From: Bacteroidales bacterium
GTDB lineage: Bacteria; Bacteroidota; Bacteroidia; Bacteroidales; UBA932
Assembly: GCA_016286145.1 (NCBI GenBank)
Contig: JAEESD010000002.1
Location: 1-57,276, forward strand
Length of the DNA: 57,276 nt
Reading direction: 5' to 3'
The notes beneath the pieces were generated by a model that ran no database searches, was not told the DNA's origin, and worked only from the letters and a program-made list of their open reading frames with translations. Below are positions 18,691 to 28,422 of the stretch, in pieces. Position 1 is the stretch's first letter. Each line of letters opens with the position of its first letter. The translations under genes were made by a program, and so were the position numbers.

Positions 18691-20183
18691 AACGTATCAT
18701 AATCATAATCGCGCTGGCGGCCCTTTCGCTTACGGCCGGCGCTGAATCGAAGAATTTCAAGCTCGGGAAGTGGGTGGAGATCCATAACGCCATCCTCAAG
18801 GAACTCGGGCGCTCGTACGTAGACACCCTCCCCATCGATAAGATGGAGCGAGCGGCAATCGATGCGATGCTCGCTGAGCTCGACCCGTATACCGTTTTCG
18901 TCCCGGCCGAGGACCAGGAAGACTTCCAGCTCCAGATCGGCAAGGTCTACGGCGGAGTCGGCGCCATCATCTATAAGCCCACGCCCGAAAGCAACGTCGT
19001 CATCAACGAGCCGTATGCCGGTTCACCCGCCGTCAAGGCCGGTCTCCATGCCGGCGACGAAATCCTCGAAATCGACGGCGCGACTGTCCATGGCCTCGAC
19101 AGCAAATCCTGCTCGGATAAGATGCGCGGCGCCCCCGGCACGGACGTTAATTTCCTCGTGAAAAAGGTCTGGACCGGCGATACCGTGAGCGTGGTCGTTA
19201 CCCGCGAGAAGATCCACCTTCCGGACGTCGAATACTCGGGAATGTTGGATGCGACTACCGGCTACATAGCCCAGAGCGGCTTTACCGAGGGCGTGTCGGA
19301 CGAGATTCGCTCTTGTGTCACTGCGCTGAAAAAGCAGGGAATGAAGCGGCTGGTCCTCGATCTTCGCGGCAACGGCGGCGGCCTGATGCAGGAGGCGATA
19401 AGGATCGTTTCGATCTTCGTGCCGCGCGGGTCGGTGGTCGTGACCTCGAAGGGCCGTGACCCGAAGGATGTAGAAGTTTACAGAACCTACGAGGCCCCGC
19501 TGGACACTAAGCTCCCGCTCATCGTCCTCGTCGACTCGGGTACCGCCTCGTCGTCCGAGATCGTGAGCGGAGCGCTGCAGGACCTCGACAGGGCTACCAT
19601 TATGGGCCGAAGGACCTTCGGCAAGGGCCTGATCCAGAGTCTCAAACCTCTCCCTTACGGCGGCCAGCTCAAGGTCACGGTCGGCAAGTACTATACCCCC
19701 TCCGGCCGCTGCGTCCAAGCGATCGATTACTCGCATCGCAACCCGGACGGCAGTGTAAGCCAGATTCCCGATTCGCTGACCCACGAATTCAGGACCAAGG
19801 CCGGCCGTATCGTTCGCGACGGCGGCGGAATTACCCCTGACGTGGAGCTCGAGGCTCCCGAGTATGGAGACATAGTGTATTCGCTCGTGATGAGAGGTAT
19901 TGTAGAGCAGTATGCGCTTTATTATCTGAGAAATCATCAGAGCATCGCTCCTGCCGAGTCGTTTGCTCTCAGCGAGGCCGATTACGAGGGATTCGTAGCA
20001 TATGCGAGAGAGCTTCTTCCGGCGAAGGAAAAGCCTTTGATGGAATCTCTCGAGAGGCTTCAGATAATTCCGTTTATCGAGGAGGAAATAGTTGTAAGGT
20101 ATTACTATCAGGCGGCAGGTGTCAAACTGCGTCTGCGTTACGATAATGCTCTGAAAACTGCTCTGGTAAGTCCGACAATATGA
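18687..20183 (+). CDS. S41 family C-terminal processing peptidase with PDZ domain
   Basis: PDZ region followed by TGYIAQSGFTEG, DLRGNGGGLMQEAI, VLVDSGTASSSEIVSGALQDLDRATIMGRRTFGKG. ATGA overlap at 18687. Confidence 0.93.
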   Translation: MKRIIIIIALAALSLTAGAESKNFKLGKWVEIHNAILKELGRSYVDTLPIDKMERAAIDAMLAELDPYTVFVPAEDQEDFQLQIGKVYGGVGAIIYKPTPESNVVINEPYAGSPAVKAGLHAGDEILEIDGATVHGLDSKSCSDKMRGAPGTDVNFLVKKVWTGDTVSVVVTREKIHLPDVEYSGMLDATTGYIAQSGFTEGVSDEIRSCVTALKKQGMKRLVLDLRGNGGGLMQEAIRIVSIFVPRGSVVVTSKGRDPKDVEVYRTYEAPLDTKLPLIVLVDSGTASSSEIVSGALQDLDRATIMGRRTFGKGLIQSLKPLPYGGQLKVTVGKYYTPSGRCVQAIDYSHRNPDGSVSQIPDSLTHEFRTKAGRIVRDGGGITPDVELEAPEYGDIVYSLVMRGIVEQYALYYLRNHQSIAPAESFALSEADYEGFVAYARELLPAKEKPLMESLERLQIIPFIEEEIVVRYYYQAAGVKLRLRYDNALKTALVSPTI

Positions 20184-20788
20184 GATTAGTTTTTGCAACA
20201 GGCAACAAAGGGAAGCTTCGCGAGGCTTCCGAAATACTTGGCGACGAGTTTGAACTTCTGAGCTCGGCTCAGGCCGGCGTTACTGAAGATGTCGAAGAGA
20301 CAGGTCTGACATTAAAAGACAACAGCATCATCAAGGCGGAGTACATTTTCTCGAAGACCGGGCTTGACTGCTTCGCAGACGACACCGGTCTGGAAGTTGA
20401 CGCGCTCGGCGGCGCGCCGGGCGTTTTTACCGCCCGCTATGCCGGCGAGGGCTGCAACTTCGATGACAACATCCGCAAGCTCCTTGCTGAACTCGCTGCT
20501 CTCGACGCCGCTTCGGCTGGGACGCCAGTTCCCCGAACCGCGCGATTCCGCAGTGTCGTTACCCTCATTATCGGCGGGGAGAAACATTTCTTCGAAGGAG
20601 TGATGGAAGGAAAGATTGCGCTGGAGAAGGCCGGATGCGGCGGCTTCGGCTACGACCCGGTGTTCATCGCCGATGAGTATCCCGACCAGACTGTCGCAGA
20701 ACTCCCCGAGGAGACCAAGAACGCCATCTCCCACCGCGGCCGTGCCCTCCGCGCCATGGCCGCCTGGCTCCGCACCTCAGCAAAGTAG
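20180..20788 (+). CDS. rdgB: RdgB/HAM1 family non-canonical purine NTP pyrophosphatase
   Basis: LVFATGNKGKLREASEIL, FADDTGLEVDALGGAPGVFTARYAGE, GFGYDPVFI, SHRGRALRAM. Confidence 0.95.
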   Translation: MRLVFATGNKGKLREASEILGDEFELLSSAQAGVTEDVEETGLTLKDNSIIKAEYIFSKTGLDCFADDTGLEVDALGGAPGVFTARYAGEGCNFDDNIRKLLAELAALDAASAGTPVPRTARFRSVVTLIIGGEKHFFEGVMEGKIALEKAGCGGFGYDPVFIADEYPDQTVAELPEETKNAISHRGRALRAMAAWLRTSAK

Positions 20789-20834
20789 CGCCACGGGGTA
20801 CCCCCTACAGAGTGGCTTTTTGGGAAGGGGGTTA

Positions 20835-20854
20835 GGGGGAAGGACGCTTCCCCC
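20835..20854. terminator. Hairpin between convergent rdgB and recO
   Basis: GGGGGAAG-gacg-CTTCCCCC, perfect 8-bp stem. No strong U-tract, so terminator role is tentative. Confidence 0.4.
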
Positions 20855-20857
20855 GTA

Positions 20858-21520
20858 TTAAAAGAGTTCGCGGAGGACGGGGAGGGAGCGTATGTTCAGG
20901 CGGGAGTCCAGATGGAAGGAGAGATATTCCAGGAGGATTTCGGCGATTTCGCTGCGGCGAGCTCCGGAAAGGGGGAGCAGCAGGGCCTGGTCGTAGGGGA
21001 GGGCCAGAAGGGAACTGATGTCTTCCAGGCGCTCGCCGGCGAAGGGCATCAGGTCTTCAGTTCTGGGGCTGAAGCCTAGGACTGAGCTGAGTTCGAGCAG
21101 GAACAGAAGGTGGAAGTTCGCGTAGTCTGCGCCCAGCCCATCGAGGGTGAGGATGCTGCTGCGGGCCCAGGCGTAGAGTTCCTCGGAGTATTCGCCATCG
21201 CGAAGGACGCGATACAGGACTTCGCTTATAAATAGGCAGACTGAATTCTTGGGGATGGAGCCTCGGATGCCGTTCAGGGGGTATTCCGCGCGAAGACCGG
21301 ATACGCGCCAAAGATCTGAAAGGTGATTGTCGCTGACTTCGCCGCTCAAAATATTCAGGGGCAGGAAGAGAGCCATCGAGGAGGATTTCGAGACGCTTAC
21401 TATGAAGCTGCGGCGGCCATACTCCGAGCTGAGAGTATGGAGTACCAGCGATTTTTCGCCCACTTTGGTGGTCCCGAGAATGATGAACTCGATAGCCTGC
21501 TTCATATTACTGGTTTCCAA
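20858..21520 (-). CDS. recO: DNA repair protein RecO
   Basis: AIEFIILGTTKVGEKSLVLHTLSSEYGRRSFIV, OB-fold N-terminus and helical domain typical of Bacteroidota RecO. Confidence 0.85.
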   Translation of the reverse strand: METSNMKQAIEFIILGTTKVGEKSLVLHTLSSEYGRRSFIVSVSKSSSMALFLPLNILSGEVSDNHLSDLWRVSGLRAEYPLNGIRGSIPKNSVCLFISEVLYRVLRDGEYSEELYAWARSSILTLDGLGADYANFHLLFLLELSSVLGFSPRTEDLMPFAGERLEDISSLLALPYDQALLLPLSGARRSEIAEILLEYLSFHLDSRLNIRSLPVLRELF

Positions 21521-22358
21521 GCATCAGGCAGACCATACCCGCCAGCAGAATGAGAAGCGCCAGGGACTTGCCGCGAAGATTTTTCTCCTTGAAGATAAGG
21601 GCACCGAAAACGAAGGTGATGATTACGGAGCAACGGCGGACGATAGAGATGACAGACAGCAGGGCGCCTTCGCTTCCGAGGGCGAAGAAATAGGCCATAT
21701 CGGCGCCGGTGATAATGACCGCAGTCAGAAGCAGCATCCAGTCCCAACGCAAAGGCGCATTGTCGCTGGAGATTCCGCGGGCTATGAGGAGGTAGACACC
21801 TACAATAACAGTAATGTAAAGATTGGTCCAGCTCTGGACGAACAGGGGCTCCATCGAAGCCATTATGTGTTTGTCGTAGAGCGCGCTCGCGACGCCGGCC
21901 GCGATTGAGACGGCGATAGCGACGTAGCCGGAGCGGCTGCCGGACCCGGAGGCCTCCTTTCGCCCGGACAGGCTCATAATCGCGACCGAGGCCAGGGCGA
22001 GCGCGACTCCCGCGTACTGAAGGGCATTCAGTCTTTCGCCGAAGATCAGAAGCGACAGAAGGACCACGAAAAACGGACGTGTAGCCTTAAGCGGAGAGAC
22101 GGTCGTAATCGGAAGGAGTTTTAGGGCGAACATACCGCTGATCCACGAAGCGCTGACAAGGACAGCCTTAGCCATCAACATCAGATGATGCATCCACGGA
22201 CCGCTGTAGAGAACCAAACAAGGGGAGAGCAGAAGAGTACTGATGGCGGTTGCGGCGAACAGAACTTCGATAGGACCGTTCTTCGCGAGAGCCTTTTTCT
22301 TAGTTATGTCGTAGAACCCAAGAAGAAAGGCGGAAAGGAGCGCTAGCCAAAGCCACAT
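21507..22358 (-). CDS. EamA/DMT family transporter
   Basis: About 10 hydrophobic segments; ATTVSPLKATRPFFVVLLSLLIFGERL and ...VFGALIFKEKNLRGKSLALLILLAG typical of EamA repeats. Confidence 0.85.
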   Translation of the reverse strand: MWLWLALLSAFLLGFYDITKKKALAKNGPIEVLFAATAISTLLLSPCLVLYSGPWMHHLMLMAKAVLVSASWISGMFALKLLPITTVSPLKATRPFFVVLLSLLIFGERLNALQYAGVALALASVAIMSLSGRKEASGSGSRSGYVAIAVSIAAGVASALYDKHIMASMEPLFVQSWTNLYITVIVGVYLLIARGISSDNAPLRWDWMLLLTAVIITGADMAYFFALGSEGALLSVISIVRRCSVIITFVFGALIFKEKNLRGKSLALLILLAGMVCLMLGNQ

Positions 22359-22426
22359 ACCTGCTTAGAATTTTATCCAAAGTAAGCCAAAAAATCACTA
22401 TCTTGCAACTCCATATACACTTGGAA

Positions 22427-24076
22427 ATGAAAAGATTTTTATACATAGTGGCCGCTGCAGCGCTTCTGCTCGTATCCTGTCAGGCGAAGGAGCAGTTGAT
22501 TGAACAGATCAAGCCTCAGCCCTCCGGTTTCGCCGACTTCCTCGCCGCTTATAAGACCGGACATTCTTATTATGAGAAAACTGTAACTTCTTCGGAATTG
22601 CGCCTGACACTGGACGATGAGCGCAAGATCAATGTGAATGTTTCAGAATTGATATTCGAGGATTGTACGAACTCATCTCCGAAGGTGGTGGCTTTCGATC
22701 GCGAAGACAAATACCTGGTCGGCGGAGAACCTATAGGAATTACCCGCAACGTTGCCCTGAAAGACGAGGATGCGTATCCTTTCTACATCTATCTCAGTAA
22801 AGACGGAGTCCACGCCCGCCTGAGCAACGGCAATCATATCATCCTACCTTATAAGGAAAAGACCATAGAACCGGAACCCCCGGGACCGGAACCCCCGGGA
22901 CCGGAGCCTACTTTCAAGGAACTTCCGAAGGTCTACCTTAGAACGGACGACGGAAAGACCATTACCAGCAAGGTAGACTACAAGCCCGGAACTATCGAGA
23001 TCAAGGATCCTGACCATAAATTCTGGGACACGGAATACTTCTCCGGAAAGATGCAGATCAGGGGCAGGGGAAACAGTACCTGGGACCCCTGGGGAAAGCC
23101 CAAGCTGCCTTTTATGATCAAACTCGAGGAGAAGGCAAATCTCTTCAATCTGTCTAACGACAAATCCTGGAACCTCCTGGCAAACTGGGTGGACAAGTCC
23201 CTGCTGAGAAACAGGGTTTGCTTCGAACTCTCGAAGATAGTAGGTATGTCGTGGACCCCGAGGTCGGTTCCTGTTGAGGTATATCTGAACGGAACATACT
23301 TCGGAGTGTACGATTTCATCGAGCATAAGAAGGTCTCGAAGGAAAGGGTAAACATCAATGTAGACGCCGGAGATATGTACTTCGAGATTGAATCCAACCT
23401 CGATGAGCCCGTCTGCTGGACTACAGCCCACGGACACCCAATAATGTTCAAGGATCCGGAGCTTCCTACAGACGCCCAGCAGAAAGAGGCGAAGCAGTTC
23501 TTCAAGGATTTTGAAGACGCTCTCTGGGCAGGAGAGTATCAGGACGTCTACCAGCAGTATATAGACGTAGATTCATTCATCAATTACTTCATAGTCGAGG
23601 AGTTCTCCAAGGACGTCGACGGAAACCTCAGAAAGAGCACCTTCCTTACCCTTCCTAAGGGCGGAAAGCTCGAGATGTATCATCTCTGGGATTTCGACAT
23701 TTCTTTCGGAAACTGCGATTACTATGGAGACGGAAAGCAGCCATGGGAAGGCTGGTGGGTAAAGAACCAGAATATGAACGGCCGCAACCACGGCTGGTAC
23801 TACCGTCTCTTTATGGATCCCGAGTTCAACAAGATGGTGAAGAAACGCTGGAACGAGGTCTATCCTGAGTTCCAGAAGTTCTACAACAAGATTGATGAGA
23901 TGGTCGAGGAGATGGGAGACGCTCCAGCTCGCAACCACCAGAAATGGAACAGGCTCAATACCTACGACTGGCCTCAGTACAAGGTTACCGGCTCATATCA
24001 GGGCGAGGTAGACTGGCTTAAGGAGAACTACCGCAAGCGCCTCGAGTGGATGAACACCAATATCAATAAGCTCTAA
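22427..24076 (+). CDS. CotH kinase family lipoprotein with [13 protein letters not shown] linker
   Basis: Lipobox [64 protein letters not shown] typical of CotH. ATG 22427 preferred over TTG 22403. Confidence 0.88.
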   Translation: MKRFLYIVAAAALLLVSCQAKEQLIEQIKPQPSGFADFLAAYKTGHSYYEKTVTSSELRLTLDDERKINVNVSELIFEDCTNSSPKVVAFDREDKYLVGGEPIGITRNVALKDEDAYPFYIYLSKDGVHARLSNGNHIILPYKEKTIEPEPPGPEPPGPEPTFKELPKVYLRTDDGKTITSKVDYKPGTIEIKDPDHKFWDTEYFSGKMQIRGRGNSTWDPWGKPKLPFMIKLEEKANLFNLSNDKSWNLLANWVDKSLLRNRVCFELSKIVGMSWTPRSVPVEVYLNGTYFGVYDFIEHKKVSKERVNINVDAGDMYFEIESNLDEPVCWTTAHGHPIMFKDPELPTDAQQKEAKQFFKDFEDALWAGEYQDVYQQYIDVDSFINYFIVEEFSKDVDGNLRKSTFLTLPKGGKLEMYHLWDFDISFGNCDYYGDGKQPWEGWWVKNQNMNGRNHGWYYRLFMDPEFNKMVKKRWNEVYPEFQKFYNKIDEMVEEMGDAPARNHQKWNRLNTYDWPQYKVTGSYQGEVDWLKENYRKRLEWMNTNINKL

Positions 24077-26790
24077 TGGCTGACAGGCCGGATTTCATAC
24101 GAATCAAAGGGGCTCGTGCAAACAACCTCAAGGATATCGACGTGGATATACCGCGCCGTAAGCTGGTTGTTATCACCGGCCTCAGCGGCTCCGGCAAGTC
24201 TTCGCTCGCCTTCGACACCATCTACGCCGAGGGCCAGAGGCGCTACCTGAACACCCTCTCTCCCTACGCCAAACATTTCATTGGTATACTCGAAAAACCG
24301 GCGGTCGAGAGCATCGAGGGCCTCAGTCCCATTATCGCCATAGGCCAAAAAACTACCGGCACCAACCCCCGCTCCACGGTCGGCACCATCACCGAAATCT
24401 ACGATTTCCTGCGCCTCCTCTATGCGCGGGCCAGCACCGCATATTCGCCGGTTACCGGCGAGGAGATGGTCAGCTATACTGACTCCCAGATAGTCGATCT
24501 GATATTGAAAGAGTACGAGGGTAGGAAGTGCATACTTCTATCTCCCCTAGTCCGCGGCCGTAAAGGCCACTACCGCGACCTTTTCGAGAACCTGCGCCGC
24601 AAAGGCTTCCAGCAGGTTCGCATAGACGGCGAAATCCAGGAACTCAACGACGTAGATGAGCTGGACCGTTACAAGAATCACTTCGTAGAGCTGGTGGTAG
24701 ATAAGCTCAAGCCGGGCGAGGGCGACCTGCAGCGGGTCCGCGCTTCGGTCCAGACCGCGCTGAGTATGGGCAAGGGCTCGGTCGCCGTGCTCGACTACGA
24801 AACGGGCGAGCTCAGGCATTTCTCCCGCCATCTGGTGGATCCGAAGAGCGGAATCTCGCTCCAGGAACCGGCGCCCCATACCTTCTCGTTCAACTCGCCC
24901 GAGGGCTGCTGCCCCCATTGCAAGGGCCTTGGGGTAGTGGTAGACGTGAACATGGACACGATAATCCCCGATAAGACGGTCAGCGTTGCCGAAGGGGCGA
25001 TCGTGCCGCTCGGCAAGGTCCGGGAAAACCGCAAGTTCGACGTAGTCCGTTCGGTTGCGAGGAAGATGGGCTTCTCGCTCTACGATCCGATAGGGACTAT
25101 TCCGGACGAGGCGGTATCGACGCTGGTCTATGGGTCCGAGGAGTACTTCCGAATCGGGGAGGGCAGTCTGGCCGAAAGCGTGACGTGGCCGGGCGTGCTG
25201 GGCGATATAGACGAAAAGATCGAGTGCCCCGTCTGCCATGGGACCCGCCTTCGCGAGGAGACGAACTACTTCAAGATAGACGGCAAGACGATTGCAGAGG
25301 TCGGAGCGATGGAGATAAGCGAGCTGCAGAAATGGCTCGCGACCCTGCCCGGCAAGCTCAAGGGCAAGGCGAAGGCCGTGTCCCACGATATCCTGAAGGA
25401 GCTCAACGACCGCGTGGGCTTTCTGGTGGACGTGGGGCTGGAGTATCTGACGCTTGAGCGTGCGACCTCTTCGCTCTCGGGCGGCGAATCCCAGCGAATC
25501 AGGCTGGCGACCCAGATCGGCTCGCGCCTTGTCAATGTAATCTATATCCTCGATGAGCCGTCGATCGGGCTCCATCAGAGGGATAACCGTAAGCTGATCG
25601 CATCGCTCAAAAAGCTGCGCGACGAGGGAAATACCGTCCTGGTAGTGGAACACGACGAAGAGACTATGCGCTCGGCGGATTGGATAGTGGACGTAGGCCC
25701 GGGGGCGGGCGAAGAAGGCGGTCGGATATGTTACAGCGGCCCTGCGCGGGAGACCCATAGCGCGGTCGAGACCCCGGCGTGGCGCCGAAAAGGCAACGGG
25801 ATGACCCTCGAACTCCAGGGCGCTGTGGGCAACAACCTCAAGAACGTAGACGCCCGTTTCCCGCTCGGGACTATGATCGGTATCAGCGGCGTGTCCGGTT
25901 CGGGCAAGTCCTCGCTCGTCATCGAGACCCTGATGCCCATTCTCAAAGGCAAGCTCAACCACCTCGCCCAGAAGCCCCTGCCGTATACGAGGCTTATCGG
26001 GGCGGAACACATAGACAAGGTAATAGAGATAGACCAGGCCCCGATCGGCCACAGCCCGCGGTCGAATCCCGCGACCTTTACCGGCGTCTTCGGCGATATC
26101 CGCGCGCTCTTCGAGCAGACGCCGGACGCCAAGGTCCGCGGATTCAAGGCGGGCCGCTTCTCCTTCAACGTAGAAGGCGGAAGATGCGAAGCCTGCAAGG
26201 GCGCCGGAGTTAAGATAATAGAGATGAACTTCCTCCCGCCGGTAGCGGTAGTCTGCGACGAATGCGCCGGAAAGCGTTATAAGGAAGACACTCTGGCGGT
26301 TAACTATAAAGGAAAGAATATCAACGACATACTTGAGATGCCGGTCAGCGAGGCGTATGAATTCTTCAAGGCCAACCCTAAGATAGCGCCTAAGCTCAAG
26401 GCTTTGCTCGATGTGGGCCTCGGCTACATCCGCCTCGGCCAGTCGAGCCTCACCCTTTCGGGCGGCGAGTCCCAGCGAATGAAACTGGCGGCGGAGCTGT
26501 ACCGGAAGTCTACCGGCAATACTCTGTATATGCTCGACGAACCGACTACCGGCCTTCATTCCGAGGACATCAAAACCCTGATGGGAGTGCTCCAAAAGCT
26601 GGTTGACCAGGGCAATACGGTAATCATTATCGAACACAACCTCGACGTTCTGAGAAGTGTCGACTGGATAATCGATATGGGACCGGACGGGGGCCGCAAA
26701 GGCGGCTTCATAGTAGCCCAGGGAACTCCGGAGGATCTGGCTGAAGATCCTTCTTCGGTGACGGGCAAGTATTTAAAGGAAGTATTATGA
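24076..26790 (+). CDS. uvrA: Excinuclease ABC subunit A
   Basis: Two ABC cassettes ([28 protein letters not shown]), ABC signatures [16 protein letters not shown] and [15 protein letters not shown], Zn motif CEACKGAG...CDECAG. Confidence 0.95.
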   Translation: MADRPDFIRIKGARANNLKDIDVDIPRRKLVVITGLSGSGKSSLAFDTIYAEGQRRYLNTLSPYAKHFIGILEKPAVESIEGLSPIIAIGQKTTGTNPRSTVGTITEIYDFLRLLYARASTAYSPVTGEEMVSYTDSQIVDLILKEYEGRKCILLSPLVRGRKGHYRDLFENLRRKGFQQVRIDGEIQELNDVDELDRYKNHFVELVVDKLKPGEGDLQRVRASVQTALSMGKGSVAVLDYETGELRHFSRHLVDPKSGISLQEPAPHTFSFNSPEGCCPHCKGLGVVVDVNMDTIIPDKTVSVAEGAIVPLGKVRENRKFDVVRSVARKMGFSLYDPIGTIPDEAVSTLVYGSEEYFRIGEGSLAESVTWPGVLGDIDEKIECPVCHGTRLREETNYFKIDGKTIAEVGAMEISELQKWLATLPGKLKGKAKAVSHDILKELNDRVGFLVDVGLEYLTLERATSSLSGGESQRIRLATQIGSRLVNVIYILDEPSIGLHQRDNRKLIASLKKLRDEGNTVLVVEHDEETMRSADWIVDVGPGAGEEGGRICYSGPARETHSAVETPAWRRKGNGMTLELQGAVGNNLKNVDARFPLGTMIGISGVSGSGKSSLVIETLMPILKGKLNHLAQKPLPYTRLIGAEHIDKVIEIDQAPIGHSPRSNPATFTGVFGDIRALFEQTPDAKVRGFKAGRFSFNVEGGRCEACKGAGVKIIEMNFLPPVAVVCDECAGKRYKEDTLAVNYKGKNINDILEMPVSEAYEFFKANPKIAPKLKALLDVGLGYIRLGQSSLTLSGGESQRMKLAAELYRKSTGNTLYMLDEPTTGLHSEDIKTLMGVLQKLVDQGNTVIIIEHNLDVLRSVDWIIDMGPDGGRKGGFIVAQGTPEDLAEDPSSVTGKYLKEVL

Positions 26791-28274
26791 TCAGTACACT
26801 TGTTATCCTGGCAGCCCTCGCGGGCTTCGATATCGCCGCGGATTTGACTCAACTCGATGAGACTCTCGAAAGGGCTTCTGTCTATCAGGCCGCCCACGAG
26901 CGCCGCATCCAGAGCTTTGAACACGATCTCGCTACGGGGAAGGCTTCTACCGATGCTGAGCGTTATGAGGTCTACGGGTCTATCTATGAGCTGGCGTATC
27001 CCTTTAAGTACGATTTGGCTATCGATGCCATCGAGAGTCAGGAGAAACTGGCTCTGAAGATGGGGCGCAATGACATGTTGACTGAGACCCGTCTTCGAAA
27101 AGCTATCCTTTATTGTACTGCCGGTCTTTATGTCGAGTGTAGCGAGATCGCCGAAAAAATTGATACAACCTCTTTCACTTCTGATACGCAAAAATTTCTT
27201 TACTACGAGTATCAGCAGCGTTTCTGCCGCGATTTCCGCGAATATAGAGAGCCTGGAAAGGGCGGAGAACTGGACGAAAGAGCGGGATATTACCGTGGCC
27301 GCCTGATCGAGTACCTGCCGGAAACCAACTTCCTCCGCCAGACCATGCTCCTTACCGAGCTCATCGAGCAGGGGAATTTTATCGGAGCGGAAGAGGTCGG
27401 CCTGGGGATGCTGTCCCGTTACCCTGAGGATTCCCACGAATACGCCATCGCTGCATATTACTACGGTGTTCTCTGCCACGAACAGGGAAATCCCGAGGGT
27501 GAGATTCACTGGTACATTCGTTCCGCAATCGCTGACATTTGCAGCGCAACTAAAGACAATGCGTCGCTGTACTGCGTTGCCATCAGTATAATGGATCAGG
27601 ACATAGCGCGCTCGTTCCGCTATACTCAGGTGGCGCTCGACGATGCCCTCTTCTACAATTCGAAGATCAGGCCTTTCCAGATTGCGAAGAACCTTCCCGC
27701 TATCGAGAAGGCCTACACAGCGATGATACGCAAGGAAGTCAACCGCCGGAATATCCTCCTTATTCTGATCTCCCTTCTTGCCGTCTTCCTCATTATCATA
27801 GTCCTTATGATGCTGAGCTATCACCGCAGACTCCAGAGGGCGGTAGCAGCTCTTTCTGAGGCCAATGCCGCTAAAGAAGAGTTTCTCGCTCTCTTCCTTT
27901 CGATGAGTTCATCTTATCTAGACAAACTCCGCCACCACCTCAGCCGCGATCAGATGGAAGAAGAGCTGAAATCCTTCTATGCCGCTTTCGACAATGCTTT
28001 CCTCGAACTGTATCCTTCCTTTGTCGAGGACTTCAACGAGCTGCTGGTCCCTGAAGCGAGGGTGGAACTGAAGAGGGGAGAGAAACTCAACACCGAACTT
28101 CGCATCTTCGCACTCATCAGACTGGGAGTCGATCAGTCTTCCCACATAGCGTCGCTTCTCCGTTACTCGGTAAACACTATATATAATTACCGCGCGCAGG
28201 TGAAAGCCTCCGCTCTCAGCGGCAGAGACGACTTCGAAGAGAGGGTGAAAGTAATCGGAACCCGCCACAAATAG
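26787..28274 (+). CDS. DUF6377 domain-containing membrane regulator, putative C-terminal HTH
   Basis: TPR-like N-terminus, one TM segment (ILLILISLLAVFLIIIVLMML), coiled linker, C-terminal region HIASLLRYSVNTIYNYRAQVKA. ATGA overlap with uvrA. Confidence 0.75.
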   Translation: MISTLVILAALAGFDIAADLTQLDETLERASVYQAAHERRIQSFEHDLATGKASTDAERYEVYGSIYELAYPFKYDLAIDAIESQEKLALKMGRNDMLTETRLRKAILYCTAGLYVECSEIAEKIDTTSFTSDTQKFLYYEYQQRFCRDFREYREPGKGGELDERAGYYRGRLIEYLPETNFLRQTMLLTELIEQGNFIGAEEVGLGMLSRYPEDSHEYAIAAYYYGVLCHEQGNPEGEIHWYIRSAIADICSATKDNASLYCVAISIMDQDIARSFRYTQVALDDALFYNSKIRPFQIAKNLPAIEKAYTAMIRKEVNRRNILLILISLLAVFLIIIVLMMLSYHRRLQRAVAALSEANAAKEEFLALFLSMSSSYLDKLRHHLSRDQMEEELKSFYAAFDNAFLELYPSFVEDFNELLVPEARVELKRGEKLNTELRIFALIRLGVDQSSHIASLLRYSVNTIYNYRAQVKASALSGRDDFEERVKVIGTRHK

Positions 28275-28310
28275 TCCACTTTTTTACTTGCCCAATCAGT
28301 TGATTATCAG

Positions 28311-28340
28311 GCGCCTGAGTTTTCAGGCGTCTACTTTTTC
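28311..28340 (+). terminator. Putative intrinsic terminator after DUF6377 gene
   Basis: GCGCCTGA-gttt-TCAGGCGT followed by ctacTTTTT. Confidence 0.6.
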
Positions 28341-28385
28341 GCTCCCGCGCGTATTTATAATGTTCGGCAGCAATTTTTAATTCCT

Positions 28386-28393
28386 TAATTTTG
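28386..28393 (+). promoter_or_regulatory. Putative -7 box TAATTTTG upstream of susC-like gene
   Basis: Matches TAnnTTTG 30 nt before ATG 28423. Confidence 0.6.
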
Positions 28394-28422
28394 CACCACA
28401 TTATTTCGTAAATTTTTTAGAA

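Noticed and set aside
24436-24475. UvrA lacking the CPxCG motif ([19 protein letters not shown])
   Set aside because: As far as I recall, Bacteroidota UvrA proteins commonly lack this motif; later zinc motifs and both ABC cassettes are intact, so not considered an anomaly.
24547-26637. 696-aa antisense ORF over uvrA, and similar long antisense ORFs (e.g. 9894..11516, 7749..9284, 52253..53959, 1757..3256)
   Set aside because: Shadow ORFs: codon bias of the sense genes avoids codons that read as stops on the other strand. No recognisable domains, no promoter context.
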